Assembly (NCBI RefSeq): GCF_002994745.2
Contig: NC_037094.1
Span: forward strand, 67,994,819-68,058,818
Reading direction: 5' to 3'
Length of the DNA stretch: 64,000 bases
DNA from: Rosa chinensis
Taxonomy: Eukaryota; Streptophyta; Magnoliopsida; Rosales; Rosaceae
Below the pieces are notes generated by a model. The model had not been told where the DNA came from. It ran no database searches and saw only the letters and a list, made by a program, of their open reading frames with translations. The translations under genes and the position numbers were made by a program. Shown piece after piece: positions 30,474-42,006 of the stretch (positions are counted from its first letter, which is position 1; each line of letters starts with the position of its first letter).

Positions 30474-31634
30474 TTGCCCTTTTTCATGTTGAATATCTAT
30501 AGCAAGTTAAGAGAAAGAGGTTGCCAAGCACTTTGAACTCCCACTTTTGGAATATCTTTTGGAAATCCCTCTACGAAAACTATCTTCATCATCTCAATGG
30601 TTTCTCTTCCTAGAACGGGCTCCCCCCATGGTGAAAATCTGGTAATCAATGACTCAATATATACCTAGAAACTGCAGCAAAACAATACTCTATCCATTCA
30701 ATTACCAAACTTGAAAATACACAAGTAGAGAGTACAGAAAATAAGTAAGTATCCAGTACAATCAATTCACCCAAAACTCTATTATAATCATATTCATTAT
30801 GATCAGCACTACATATCGAAAATATGAATTGGTATAGACAGCCAGTGTCAATCCTTCATAATCCCAATTTCCTTTGAGCAACGTCATATATTCCTACCAT
30901 TTATAAAATCAACCAAGAATAATGAAAATAAGAACCGCAAGCAAACGTTAATTTTATGAATCAGTTTGCATAAAAATCAATAAGTACCTATTTACTGAGT
31001 TACTAACTTGCTATTTATTTTATTTTATTTGATACTCGTTTGCTAGCTTGGTAACACACATTTTACAAACACTAACAAATCAAAGAATTGAAGCAGATCA
31101 ATACCAAATATGCACGGCAAAATTGAAAATGAAAAGTAAAAGAAATGTCAGAGAGTGAGTTGTACCAGATCCTGATAGAGGTCAAAACCCAAAAAGAGAA
31201 TTAAAATACCAAAGTGGTGATGTTCATCTCCAGATCTAAAAGAAACCCCAAAAAGTGAATCCCAAAGTGAAGGCAACAATTTGAAACAAGCCAAATTGAA
31301 AATTCGAAACCCTAACCCCAAATTCTTAAAAGAAATTACTTACTGTCCCTTATAGAATAGAGTAGGGCGATGTACTTCTTTCCGGAGAAGCATGCAGAAA
31401 TACCATCATAACAGTCGACGATGGTGGCGATTCGGTCCTCTAAGAAAATGAGGTTGAGGCGGAACACGCAGTCTTTGCGGGAGCGAAAGGCGGCGAAGGT
31501 CACTCGCTGCAGTTCGAGATGCTAGCCTTCCGTTGATATGCAGAAGTGGCCGGCCTCGTGGATCTTTCTGGAGAGGAACATATTGTCCGGTATATGTCGT
31601 TGGAGTAGACAAGGATAAGATATGAGAGAGAGAG

Positions 31635-31681
<47 letters not shown>

Positions 31682-32165
31682 TATATATATGAAAGGATAG
31701 GAACACTTCCCTTACAATAAGGAAAAAATAAAGGGGGGGGGGGGGGGGGGGGGATGTTCAATTGTAGGCTGAAAATATTAGCAGGCTGTCAAAGCCCGAC
31801 ATTTGTTTTTTTTTCAATTTTGTATTCACGAATCACACAACACAAAAATAAGTTGCGGTTGTCTAAAATTTGTAGGCTTTGGGGGAATAAGTGATATTTG
31901 GGGGCAAATCCAAACTTTCCCAAATTATCTTCCTTGATCACACAACACAAAAGTAAAAAATTGTTGTATGACATTTTATAAGCTACACTCAAACAACAGA
32001 TATAGCTATTCTGTTGTACAATGTAGTATAAATTTGAAGCCAAATTTGAGCAAGCTAGGAGGGAAATCTGCCGCTCATTTTTTTTTCATTCACACAACAG
32101 ACCATTCTTGTAAGTGTTGTGCAATGACCTTCTAGCTAAAAACTTTTGAATTTCAACAGCATTAT
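30474..32165. other. AT-rich DNA with two unrecognised minus-strand exon-like segments
   Basis: Minus-strand segment 30520-30642 reads PWGEPVLGRETIEMMKIVF and on to QSAWQ after an AG border. Segment 31345-31620 encodes about 85 residues with one stop (includes KIHEAGHFCIS and FRSRKDCVFRLN) and is GC-richer than its surroundings. I cannot name either. Between them lies featureless AT-rich DNA. 31795-32165 carries repeated cacacaac motifs that also flank the CACTA element on its right side (36850-36885), so that CACTA may have jumped into an older element. Confidence 0.4.
31621..31754. repeat. (GA)n, (TA)n and 22-base poly-G tracts
   Basis: A GA array (31624-31638) is joined to a TA array (31639-31677), and a 22-base G run follows at 31733-31754. 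Simple-sequence tracts; the exact length of the G run may be unreliable. Confidence 0.85.
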
Positions 32166-33221
32166 CACTACTAGAATTATGGCCCCAGACATCGGCCAAA
32201 AACCGATGAGAAACAAAAACCCGACCAATGTCTTTGTGGGTGATGAGAAAGATCCGGAAAATGTAGACATCGGTTTTTAGCCGATGTCTAGTATTCGTGT
32301 AGACATCGGTTCCTAATTATAAATCGATGTAAATAAGTTTAAATGATAACAAACTTACATGTTTTACTATTGTTAAACCCACATTTTATTGTATTTAATG
32401 CTTAAAGAAATATAGATTATACAACACAAGTTTGAGTTTTAACATCGTTATTGATTTAAGAACCGATGACTGATATTGTTACAGACATCGGTTCCCATAA
32501 ACATTTCTTGTTCTTCATGATTTTGAAGCCTAATTTGCCACATATACCACGATTTTAGATTCAATAGACAAAGTCTATTATTGTAGGAACCGATATATTT
32601 ACTTACATTAACATCGGTGGGTAAGGAAAAAACGATGTATGGTACTCAGTAATATATCGTTATTGACAAACAATCGATGTCTGTATAGTTTAGTAACATC
32701 GATTTTCATTTTGGAACTGATGTCTGGTACTTAGTAATATATCGTTATTGACAAACAACCGATGTGTGGATAGTTTAGTAACATCGATTTTCATTTTGGA
32801 ACTGATGTCTGGTACTCAATAATATATCGTTTTGGCCAAAAAATCGTTGTCTGTATATTTTAGTAACATCAATTTTCATTTTGGAACTGATGTATCTCTA
32901 TTACTGGACATCAGTTTTTATGGTTAAAACTGATTTCAACTTTATATCTAGACATCAGATTCTATAAAGAAGATGATGACCACAAAATATGTAGATGCTG
33001 CTATAAATTGCGATTTCAACAGTTGACAAGAGTGATTTGAATATTGAGGTATTTTATCTGAAATCATCATCCTTAACAGTTTACAAAATGGACAAAATAA
33101 AACCCCAATTCACCTACTACAAAACAATTTGGCTACAAAATGGAATGGATCAATTATTCATAATGATCCATTAAACATGGCTGTGAGAAACAAATAAGGC
33201 AAAGCTTCTTTCTTGTCTTCT

Positions 33222-33815
33222 TCAAGCTTCACTTTGACAAGAGTAGGAGCTCATCACAATTCCATGACAAGCAGCACTTGATCTTCTTATGTTGGGGGAT
33301 ATGGAACTTTGGGTATAGTTGGATGCTATCAAGTATGGAAAAAGGTCGGAGAACATGATTTGCTTCCCCCCAGCATATTCATGTTCCACAGGTTTATGAG
33401 ACCAAAAGGACGGTTTCACAAGTCTAGTTTCTGAAGCTGCATTTAGAATACAACACAATCAAATTTTTATTTCCTAGTCTCAAATGTGCAAAATATAATG
33501 ATATCAACACATACATAATAACTGCACAACATGCAATTGCATAGCTGAACTGAAAATTGTAATTCATACCACCACTGTCAGAAATATTCTCAGTAATCAG
33601 TGCCTGACTCTTTTGAAAGTACCACATGAAACTGTACCTGCATTAAAGCGAACAAGTCAACTAGGTTTCCCAAGATAGTCTGAAAACCATTTTGATGCAT
33701 CAGCTCCCTCATCTAAGGCAGCACCAGACCATTCCCATATTGAAACTCCATCTGCTATTTCTTGTGGTGGACTCATAGAAATCTTCAGTACATCCAAGCG
33801 AGGTGCTTTTAATAC
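33222..33815 (-). pseudogene. MOSC-domain protein fragments inside the Pack-CACTA
   Basis: Two exon pieces in gene order. 33662-33815 encodes PRLDVLKISMS, then IWEWSGAALDEGADASKWF and YLGKPS followed by a stop. 33300-33450 encodes NAASETRLVKP and KQIMFSDLFPYLIAS. Both match the N-terminal beta-barrel region of plant MOSC proteins related to mitochondrial amidoxime-reducing component. The MOSC catalytic part is missing, and the second piece drifts out of family sequence after LIAS. A captured fragment. Confidence 0.7.
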
Positions 33816-34007
33816 TGAAAAGCGAATGACAGATCCCTGCTAAGTTATTAAAACAGAATAACTTAGTAGGAAACTCTGAATTGGTAATGTAGTGATTGAC
33901 TGAAGCCATTTCACATCCTGTGAGCCCATGTTACCCATAAAATATTTCAAATTGTTACTTCAGATTGCTACTTCAAATTATCAATATTGAAGCAATCATC
34001 TTACCTT

Positions 34008-34917
34008 CCAGCTGAGAGAGTGGGCAAATAGTCCAGCAACAAATGATGCTAATCCAGAATCATTGGTCTGCAATTTCATTAACACAATGCTGAATAACTA
34101 AGCCAAAATGAAAAGTAACTGCATAGACTTTTATTTGGTCTGATATCAGAAGTAAATGGGTCCAACCTCATCAATCTTTCCAAGATCCAAATTTTTGAAG
34201 TTTTTCAATGTCAAACTTGGTGGCATAGTAAACTTGTGAAGAACCATTAGACAGCTTTAGGACCTCATTACGCAAAATCAAGTTAAAGAAGATATATCAA
34301 ACCTTAAAATGATATTTGATTGCATATGGAACATAGAAGCAGTATCATGTACCAAAAGAGCCACATAGTAACAGTATATATCACATGAAATTCTTTATCT
34401 CCACGCAATATTCTTAAATTACCGCTCACCTGTTCTTGATATCAGCGTCCCTGCGCCCGAGCCTTGGAGTTTCAGCAGTGAGGACTATTGCCTTGTAACC
34501 AGCCCTCTGAGCCCTTCTGACAAGCCGTGTAATTAACCAGATTCCGGTCTTTGAACACCTGAACAATAAGCACAGTATTAATTGGTAAGGCTGATAATAC
34601 AAGACAAAACACAACCATGAAAGCAAACATTTAATAAAATCATTTCAAACTTGAAATGAAAATCCTGGTAGGAACTCAATACAAAATGCTTCAAAAGTAG
34701 TCTCGATTCATAAGAAGCACCATTCCACTTGATTGGAAGCCCAAAAACTCAAACTTCATAGTCTATAAAATAACAGGGAATTAATAAGTGAATTTCGGCA
34801 AAAAACGCATATGACAAGAACAAAACTAAAGTTGCAGAAATTGGTCAGGCATGAACTTTACTCACATAGAGTTGGAACAAGCGAATACCAGGTCCTGTTG
34901 AGGCAACTTCTTCAATG
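34008..34917 (-). pseudogene. Glycolate oxidase fragments inside the Pack-CACTA
   Basis: Four exon pieces of a peroxisomal (S)-2-hydroxy-acid oxidase in correct order. 34866-34917 encodes IEEVASTGPGIRLFQLY. 34430-34558 encodes VFKDRN, then after a frame shift [20 protein letters not shown] and [10 protein letters not shown]. About 34177-34235 encodes KFTMPPSLTLKNFKNLDLGK. 34008-34072 encodes TNDSGLASFVAG and SLSW. They span the middle of the FMN-dependent TIM barrel. Introns with GT and AG borders remain, so capture was from genomic DNA. The frame shift and missing ends make it non-functional as an enzyme. Confidence 0.82.
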
Positions 34918-34983
34918 CTGGAATTAGCCAGTGGACAGTGTCTATAACAAGGTTAAGAATCCGCAACAAAACAAACATAAGAA

Positions 34984-34987
<4 letters not shown>

Positions 34988-35024
<37 letters not shown>
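34988..35024. repeat. (TA)n microsatellite in the Pack-CACTA
   Basis: An uninterrupted TA run within an intron of the captured gene segment. Confidence 0.9.
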
Positions 35025-35027
<3 letters not shown>

Positions 35028-35984
35028 CAGAAGTGAAGAACTCACGTGTTCTTAATAGTCAGGACCTCCTCCATTTGCTTCCCCTTCACCCATTCAGTAG
35101 CTGAAACAATAGACAAGCCCACCATTAGACAAATAACACAGATGGTATAGTGCTGTACAATTCACTTTTTTTTTTTTTTAGAAGAAAATCTGTACAATTC
35201 ACATGAATGTGATATTCAAGCAATTAGTGAATAATGCAGATCTGGCTTTATTATGAGTTAGCAGAAGTCTGCATACAGTTACTATGTTCCCACATTAGTT
35301 AGCACAAGTGTTACTAAGATACTAAATAAGAGGAACATATATATCAAAATTTCTTATTTTCATTTTCAAAATGATTTGAAAGACAAACAATTCCAACAAC
35401 TAAGAATGAAATGACTAACATAACAGGATTAAGTTGTCAATGTCACCTTTTTTGAAGAGTTGAAGAAATTTGTCCGATCACATAGGTAGAAGTATGCTAA
35501 GAGAACACTAAATTCAGATCTTCAAGAAAAATGAAAGGCACAGATCATCATTCTATTAGTCAAATACTAATATGCTTTGCTAGGACTCAAATACCAAACT
35601 TGATGCCAACCCATAATATATACTGCTGAGAATTCCAATCCTTAGCAGCAAAAACATAAACTTGATTGCAGAAAGTGAGACAAACATAGGAATAGCAAAA
35701 GCCAATATCAAAATGAAGCTAAAGACTCAACATTTGCATAAAAGCCCATTATTAAAGAAATCCGACATACCAAACTTCACATTCTCCTACCAAACATACG
35801 AGATAACTCATTCAAACCCAAAAAAGAGTATCAAACATGCAAATCCCAGAACAAATTAGAAACGTGTCCCCTAGAAAGCTGGGACTGGAATAAGTTTCAA
35901 TAGAATGTTTACTTCCTCTACTTGAGTCACAGTGCAAAGCCTCCAAGGACAGAGTCAAAGTATCAAAGCACTAACTTAATTCCA

Positions 35985-36259
35985 AGATCGATAGGCTCCT
36001 GAATACCGAAAGACCTCATAGTGTACCGAGCTGCACACAACCACAACCCACCCAGAGTCAAAATGCACCAACACATAAACCCTAAAACAAAAATGAACAG
36101 AGAAACCCTAAAAATCTCACCTTTGGAGAAAACAGGGGTCTGGCCACTGAGTTGCTCCAAAGCCTTGGCGGCCTTGGTGAGACGATCGCCGCTCTCGCAG
36201 ACGGAGATGTTGAGGACGAGCTTCTGGACCTTGATTTACCTCATGGGGTTCTCCAACGC
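35985..36259 (-). pseudogene. Ribosomal protein L11 (uL5) fragment inside the Pack-CACTA
   Basis: 36121-36259 encodes NPMR, a stop, then [19 protein letters not shown] and [15 protein letters not shown], ending at a donor. A following piece, 35985-36031, encodes [12 protein letters not shown] and then loses the family sequence. This is the second exon and part of the third of a cytosolic 60S L11 gene. The stop replaces a glutamate codon. GC-rich sequence at 36365-36500 could be its upstream untranslated region. Confidence 0.82.
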
Positions 36260-36802
36260 CTGCAATTAGAGCTTTACAGAAGAAACAGGTTGTTAGATTG
36301 CGAAATCAACAGAGGCTTGTTCAGATTCGGAACAAGAGAAACAAAAAGAAGGGAAGAGAGAGAGAGAGAGAAGGACCAGTGCTGAAGGGTTACGGTGTTG
36401 AGGAGGCACAGCAGCCGAAGCTCAGAGACTAGGTTATAAGGGTTGCGAGTGATAAGGGTAGGATGCTGCAGAGGCGGAGGAGGAAGACGAGGAGGTCGGG
36501 TGAAAATGAGTTAGGGTTTGGGAATGACTCAGAGTCATTGCAAGTCGTGTGGGAAAAATAACTAAGTGTGGGGGGATTAAATTTTCAGTCCCCGCGTTTC
36601 TCAAAATTTTCAACTTAGTCCCTCCGCGTTTTTTTAAATTTTTCGAACGAAACTTTTCTCATCGGTTACGAAAATAACCGATGTCCATAATAATAATAGA
36701 AATCGGTTTTTTCACAAACTGATGTTAGCACGGTTTTTAACATCAGGTGCAATCCTGACCGATTTAATAGTGGCGATATCTAATGACATTATTATAGTAG
36801 TG

Positions 36803-37576
36803 TATACGACGTAAGTTCTTTAAACGTGTTGTCTGAAGCCATTTTCATCTACACACAACGAAATTTTTTTTTTTCGTTGTGTGAAGCGTCGTTTGATAAG
36901 GATTTTCCCATAGTATACCCTTGCTTAGGAAGCCAAGCATGATTTATTTTCTATGAATTTCTTCAATGTACCTCCTCTATGTGTGGAGGGGTTTATATAT
37001 TTCGACTGTAATGACCTTTAGGTCAATGAAAGTATTCATTTCCTTAAAAAAAAAAAAAACTGAAATTTATTTTTAATGTTTTAAATTGATGATTAAGTAC
37101 TGTTTTGTTTCATTTAAGTAGTTATGCTTGGAATCAACCCCAACACGCTTGACATTTCTTTTAGTTATAATGTTATTTTAATTGACAAGGATAATGTGTT
37201 CAATTTCACCTCACTTTAAACTTTATGCTTTCTATCAACTCTAATCATTTTAAAATTTTTGATTTTTAAATAAATTGTCTTGTGTCTCTTTAGGATATGA
37301 GTTGAGCCGTCTTAACTTGTACTTCGATCTAAAGGTTCGCGACACTGCAACGTGACTAATTTGAAGATATGCAAATAGAGACATTACAAAAAGTGTGTGT
37401 ATACATACACACACTGAATTTATTTATTTAATTTTTTTTTTTAAAACGAAATATATGGACAATACTTTGAAGATGGGCATATCTTAGAAGATAAAACACC
37501 GACAAATGGTGCGGTCACCAATACACATGCACTCCAAGTCTATACTTCTTGATCTCGGTTACCAAATCAACTTTGT
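36803..37576. other. Intergenic DNA left of the proline-rich gene
   Basis: Contains a small hairpin (acacaacgaaa, T run, ttcgttgtgtg; 36851-36885), a stretch ending in about 14 A at 37047-37060 that looks like the tail of a retroposed sequence, and otherwise AT-rich DNA leading into the gene's promoter. No coding frame. Confidence 0.45.
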
Positions 37577-37586
37577 CTTTATATAC
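37577..37586 (+). promoter_or_regulatory. TATA-like box of the proline-rich gene
   Basis: tttatatact lies about 150 bases before the start codon, a normal plant TATA spacing if transcription starts near 37610. Nearby CT-rich sequence (37590-37620) suits a transcription start. Inferred from position only. Confidence 0.5.
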
Positions 37587-37734
37587 TTGCTTCACCATCG
37601 TCCCCAACCCCCCTTTGTTACCGTACGTTTCTGCTGGTGCGCCTTGGCTAGCTAGAATTCATTAACAAACCAGTATACTTCGATTTCTTCAACAAGTACA
37701 TTGAGCTAGCTAGCTACGCACCTAGCTAGATCAT

Positions 37735-38415
37735 ATGGCTACGGCAAATTCGATTTCGATTGCGATGGTACCTTTCTCATCTACTATTACTACTTTCCTT
37801 CTGATCATGCTAGTCATGCATTCAGCTACTGTTTCAGTAGCCATGGAATCGTCCACAGATAGTACTAATTCCACTGCAATAGTACTAGAATCCAAAGACC
37901 AAATAACCAGCTGCACAATGTGTGACGAGTGCCCCAACCCGTGCCCTGTGCCATCATCACCACCACCACCACCACCAGTTGTTGAATGCCCACCACCACC
38001 ATCACTGCCACCGCCATCACCACCAATTGTTGAATGCCCGCCACCACCATCACTACCACCGCCATCACCACCAGTTGTTGAATGCCCGCCACCACCATCA
38101 CTGCCACCGCCATCACCAGCACCAGTTCCGGCTCTCCCTGAATGTCCACCACCACCAGCACCTGCGTCTCCTTGTCAAGGAACTTGCTCGTACTCCCCTC
38201 CAGGTGTGCCAGCATTAATCCCGAATCGTCCACCACGTCAACCATATGTACCTAATCCTGGCAATTCAATATTCCCCCCAAACGTTAATCCCGTATATTA
38301 TTACGATCCGCCAAAACCTGATTTCTCTAAATCCGTTGATATGCAGTACTCCACGACCGTTACCTCTATCTTTGTCTTCTTTAGCACTAGTTTCCTAGTT
38401 ATTTGCTTCTTCTAG
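37735..38415 (+). CDS. Proline-rich (extensin-like) secreted cell-wall protein
   Basis: An intact single-exon gene for 226 residues. Residues 1-36 include a hydrophobic signal segment (FLLIMLVMHSATVSVA). A four-cysteine motif (C60, C63, C66, C70) leads into a proline-rich domain. Residues 82-129 are three copies of a 16-residue unit (ECPPPPSLPPPSPP core), with SP3-SP6-type sites typical of hydroxyproline-rich glycoproteins, and further cysteines at 137, 147 and 151. The tail contains VYYYDPPKP, offering tyrosines for cross-linking, and ends in a hydrophobic segment (residues 210-226) that looks like a GPI-anchor signal. It would be exported, O-glycosylated and held at the plasma membrane or wall. 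The overall layout resembles small plant proteins annotated as leucine-rich-repeat-extensin-like, but it has no LRR. The start is supported by the upstream TATA and an in-frame signal peptide. Confidence 0.85.
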   Translation: MATANSISIAMVPFSSTITTFLLIMLVMHSATVSVAMESSTDSTNSTAIVLESKDQITSCTMCDECPNPCPVPSSPPPPPPVVECPPPPSLPPPSPPIVECPPPPSLPPPSPPVVECPPPPSLPPPSPAPVPALPECPPPPAPASPCQGTCSYSPPGVPALIPNRPPRQPYVPNPGNSIFPPNVNPVYYYDPPKPDFSKSVDMQYSTTVTSIFVFFSTSFLVICFF

Positions 38416-39343
38416 TCAGCTAACTAGCTCTAATTCGATCAGTCCATCTCTCCAGTCCAGGTAATCGTTATTTCACGGCTGTTTGACCGACCGAGATGCA
38501 TATTTATGTCTGCACGACTCTGTATTCACTAAATGTATTCTGTGATTCTTTGAAGTAGTAGTCAGATTGATCTCTATGCATGCTGCAGACCCCTTTGGGA
38601 TGGACTCATGTATCTGGCAAAAGAAGAGAATGAATAAGGCCTCGCTCCCAGCTAGCTAGCTAGCTTCATGGCCGGTGTACTTCCATTAAATTATGTTGGT
38701 GCTTGCTCGTCGTACGCAACATTCTATTTTAATGTTAATTGTTGTAGCATAAAAAAATAAATTAAATTTAACTTTTTTGTGTAATAAGAGCTAAATTCTT
38801 AAAACAATAGTTCAAATGATGTTGTTTTTTCTTTATTTTCTGCTTCTTATAGATTCCTACAGTGGTGCTTAGCGTTCATCTAGTTAGTAATTGAGCAAAT
38901 AAATTATGTTTAACCGCATTTGGATGTAAATTCAGTGGTTGAAATATTATTTTTAAGTTAAGGTAATTTGTTTTCTACAATTAGATTTACATCCAATGTA
39001 GTTGAGTATAATTTTCTTGATTTGTTATTGACTATGTGAACAGTATTGTAGATTCCTAATATTCGTTTTAAAATTTTAGCTCAATTTACCGTGGTAATGG
39101 TGGTATCATCATATTTCAATCACATAACTTAAAATTTATAATATTATTAGTCCTATTACAAGATTGCAGACCATTTTCTCTAACATTCTTCACATATATC
39201 TTGCCGTGAAACATATAACTGATACAATTTATAGATTCGTAGATTTTTCAATGTCAAACCCTAAAATTAATAAATTTTTGTTGCCAATGTAAACTCACAT
39301 TTCTTCATTATGGAACACCTAGCTTGGTAATTCATTCACCTAG

Positions 39344-39378
<35 letters not shown>

Positions 39379-39480
39379 GTTGCTCGTCTTATATAGGTTA
39401 ACTAGCGAACCCTAGGTCGATGCCATTTCTTCCATCTTACTTGTAGCAATAGTACTTAATGGATGATGATAAATTAAATA
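38416..39480. other. 3' flank of the proline-rich gene
   Basis: AT-rich 3' untranslated and intergenic DNA. Possible polyadenylation signals are aatgaataa near 38626 and aataaattaaat near 38756. A TA microsatellite lies at 39345-39375. No gene seen. Confidence 0.5.
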
Positions 39481-40193
39481 GAGGGTGCGGCTATTGCCAC
39501 CATATCATTTTTTTTGTTTACCCTACTTGCTTATTACACCCTACATTTTAATTTCAATTATTAAATTTACTTATTTAAATCATTTCTCTTTTCAAGAATA
39601 TCCTTATATGACATATTCAATTAAAAAATAAATATTTTTAACGAAAATTTCTTATTTAATTTATACTCATAAAAAAATTAAAATTTATTAAAGTTTCCTA
39701 ATAAAATCATAATCTGATTTACTCCATTTTTTTTAAAATTTTTCCTTTCAATTTCAATGTTCTCTATTTCAATCTATGTAAAAAGATTAATAAATTTACA
39801 ATTATGATCAATGAAGAAGAGATTGATTTTTTTTCTTCTTCGTGTTTTAAATTTTTTATTTTCGGTGTTCACAAAGAATATTGCAAAGATTTTGATGAAG
39901 TTAAAGTTAATGATTTTGTGAATTGAATAACGAATAAAAAATGAGGATGTAACAAAAAGACAAAAAAGAATAGTAATAAATTCAAATTTGGGTGGAGAAG
40001 ATAAAGATTGATGTTATATAATGAGAAATTAAGTAGTTTTTGTATTTAATTAATTACTTATATATTTATTTTTTCATACATATTTGAATTTTAGAAAATT
40101 AGTGTAATTGCATTTAGGTAATATAATCTTTCAATAATTTAATTGTTTGTAGGGTGAACTAAGAAAATTATAGGGTGACAATAACCGCACCCT
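39481..40193. mobile_element. Non-autonomous DNA element with about 20-bp TIRs
   Basis: The ends are inverted repeats: AGGGTGCGGCTATTGCCACC on the left and, on the reverse strand, AGGGTGCGGTTATTGTCACC on the right. Flanks share taaata, so the duplication is probably 6 bp but is ambiguous within AT-rich DNA. The interior is AT-rich with no coding potential. The superfamily is undecided. Confidence 0.75.
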
Positions 40194-40279
40194 TAAATAA
40201 AATAGAAACCACGAGGGTACGTACGCGACCCAATGCCACCACGAAAGCTACAGGCTACAACAGCTAACATATATAGCTA

Positions 40280-41360
40280 GGGAGAGGATCCTCTCCTGAG
40301 CTGCTTATTTACCTGAGCTACCTAAGCTTTCCATCCTAAACCGCCACGTGTATAATAACACATCAAAACGGCTAAAATTGGGAAACTGTTATTGCTCAAC
40401 TTCTTCTTTCACGGTTTCACTTGTTCTCTCTCTCACTTTTATCTCTATCTTCTTCTTTTTTCTAGATTTGGTTCTTTCGTTTCCACACCGCCAAGACAAT
40501 TACTCTGATTCTCGGTACTCTCAATACCCAATTCTTGTAATTTTTCAAAAACATTTGTGCACAAAGGACTCTTCTTCGACATGCTTATCTCTCTCTCCAC
40601 CTTCCAATACATTCAAATTCAACTCAACAGTTTGTTTCACTGGACTTGAAGTTTGGTCTCCTGACTTATCACTCTGTGTTTGCCTTTACCCAAAAAGTTC
40701 AGATTTTTCAATCATCACGGGCACACATGATAAATTTTAGATTTTCCTTCACCCAAAAATCATTGAACTTCAGATTTTGCTTCCCATACCCAAATGGTGT
40801 AATTGAGGAAGAAAGATTATGACCTTTCAAAACCTTGAGCCCAAATTAATTCAATTCCTCAAATCACCCCCAGTTACCCAAAAAAAAAAAAAATTATCCA
40901 CAATTTGAAGAAATGCCCAGATGCCATGAAAATTCAGAACTCATTGATGCCCAGAAAGTTTGAAATACGAGGAGAGAAAAGCTTCAGTGTTCCCGGGTTT
41001 TATTGGTACTTGCCAGAGTGGGTGTTCTTGAGGAATTGATCAAGCATCTTTGCTGAAACTTCTAAGAAATTCCCCTCCTAAATATGATATCCAAGAGCTC
41101 ATTGCAATTTGTCCTTTTAGATTGAAAGCTGGAAAAATAAGAAGATTGAGATGGAAGAGTGAGAATGAGATCGGGCAGAAGAAGAAGATAAGGAATGGAA
41201 GTAGTTTGGTTCAATTTCAGCCGTAGGATTAAGCTGCAAATTATGCAATAATTATAATAAAATATAGGAACCGTTAGATGGATTTTTGGACACATGGCGG
41301 CTTACCATGAAAAGCTTAGGTAGCTCAGGTATAAAAGAGCTCAGGAGAGGATCCTCTCCC
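40280..41360. mobile_element. Mutator-like non-autonomous element, 1081 bp
   Basis: About 50-bp terminal inverted repeats (GGGAGAGGATCCTCTCCTGA, then ACCTGAGCTACCTAAGC) are flanked by a perfect 9-bp duplication ATATAGCTA (40271-40279 and 41361-41369), the Mutator signature. The tip of each end is itself a palindrome, GAGAGGATCCTCTC. There is no transposase. The plus frame 40348-40740 has no domain and is probably chance. A segment at 40920-41080 with better coding composition could be captured host sequence, but I do not recognise it. Confidence 0.92.
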
Positions 41361-42006
41361 ATATAGCTAACCTATGCTAGCTAGCAATGCACATTAAATG
41401 GTCGATTTGTCATGCACTGGTAATTGGACAATTCTCCATTAGTCCATGTCAATCTGTGGTCACTCAAATAATGATTCCTCCCTTCCAGCGCGCGGAAGCA
41501 TCTTGCTTCAGACCACATGCGGTCCCCAAACGACAAAACCTAGCTAGCTAGAAACGAACGACGACGATCGATTTTTGTCGCAACCATTGGATATGATGTC
41601 CCAAAAGAAAGCCAAGTTGACGTTGACATTGGCCTTCCACCATGTAATTCTATCGATGGAACGTTGAAACTTGAAAGCTAGAAAACGTTTAAACTTTAAT
41701 TTTTGGGTAACATGAAACTATTCATACTTGCAATCTCCTTGTTATGGTACAGTATTTTTTTTTTTTAATTACTAGTATTCTCATTACAGCAGTTTGTTTT
41801 CACGTTTTAGTCATGGATAAACTAGGGACTTCTTAATTACTGAAGTTGATTATTTTTTTAAAATGAAGTTGATTATTGTAACTATAGTTGTTTATCCGTA
41901 GCATTCTCGTTACATTTGTTTGTTTTTCATGTTTTAGTCATGGATAAACTAGACACTTCTTGATTACTGAAGTTAATTGATTATCTTTTTTTGAAATGAA
42001 GTTGAT
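41361..42006. repeat. Intergenic DNA with a degenerate tandem duplication of about 130 bp
   Basis: 41770-41860 and 41895-42006 are diverged copies (shared ttttagtcatggataaacta, gacttcttaattactgaag type strings). The second copy continues after 42535, showing that the retroposon at 42007 landed inside it. Otherwise AT-rich intergenic DNA with a 13-base T run at 41755. Confidence 0.7.

Larger units (their letters stand above)
32166..36802. mobile_element. Pack-CACTA transposon carrying host gene fragments
   Basis: Ends CACTACTAGAA and TAGTAGTG with a perfect 3-bp duplication TAT (32163-32165 and 36803-36805), diagnostic of En/Spm elements. Both sub-terminal regions (32190-32960 and 36655-36760) are filled with direct and inverted copies of acatcggtt and aaccgatgt, the expected transposase-binding repeats. 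There is no transposase gene. The 3.4-kb interior holds exons, with introns retained, of at least three unrelated host genes, all on the minus strand in normal exon order. Confidence 0.9.

Noticed and set aside
37865..38245. Antisense frame of 126 residues and a histidine-rich overlapping plus frame on the proline-rich gene
   Set aside because: Both are products of CCA/CCG repeat codons read in other frames; the sense frame has signal peptide, repeats and tail.
40348..40740. 130-residue serine-rich frame within the Mutator-like element
   Set aside because: No domain, composition is that of CT-rich DNA, and it starts inside the terminal repeat region.
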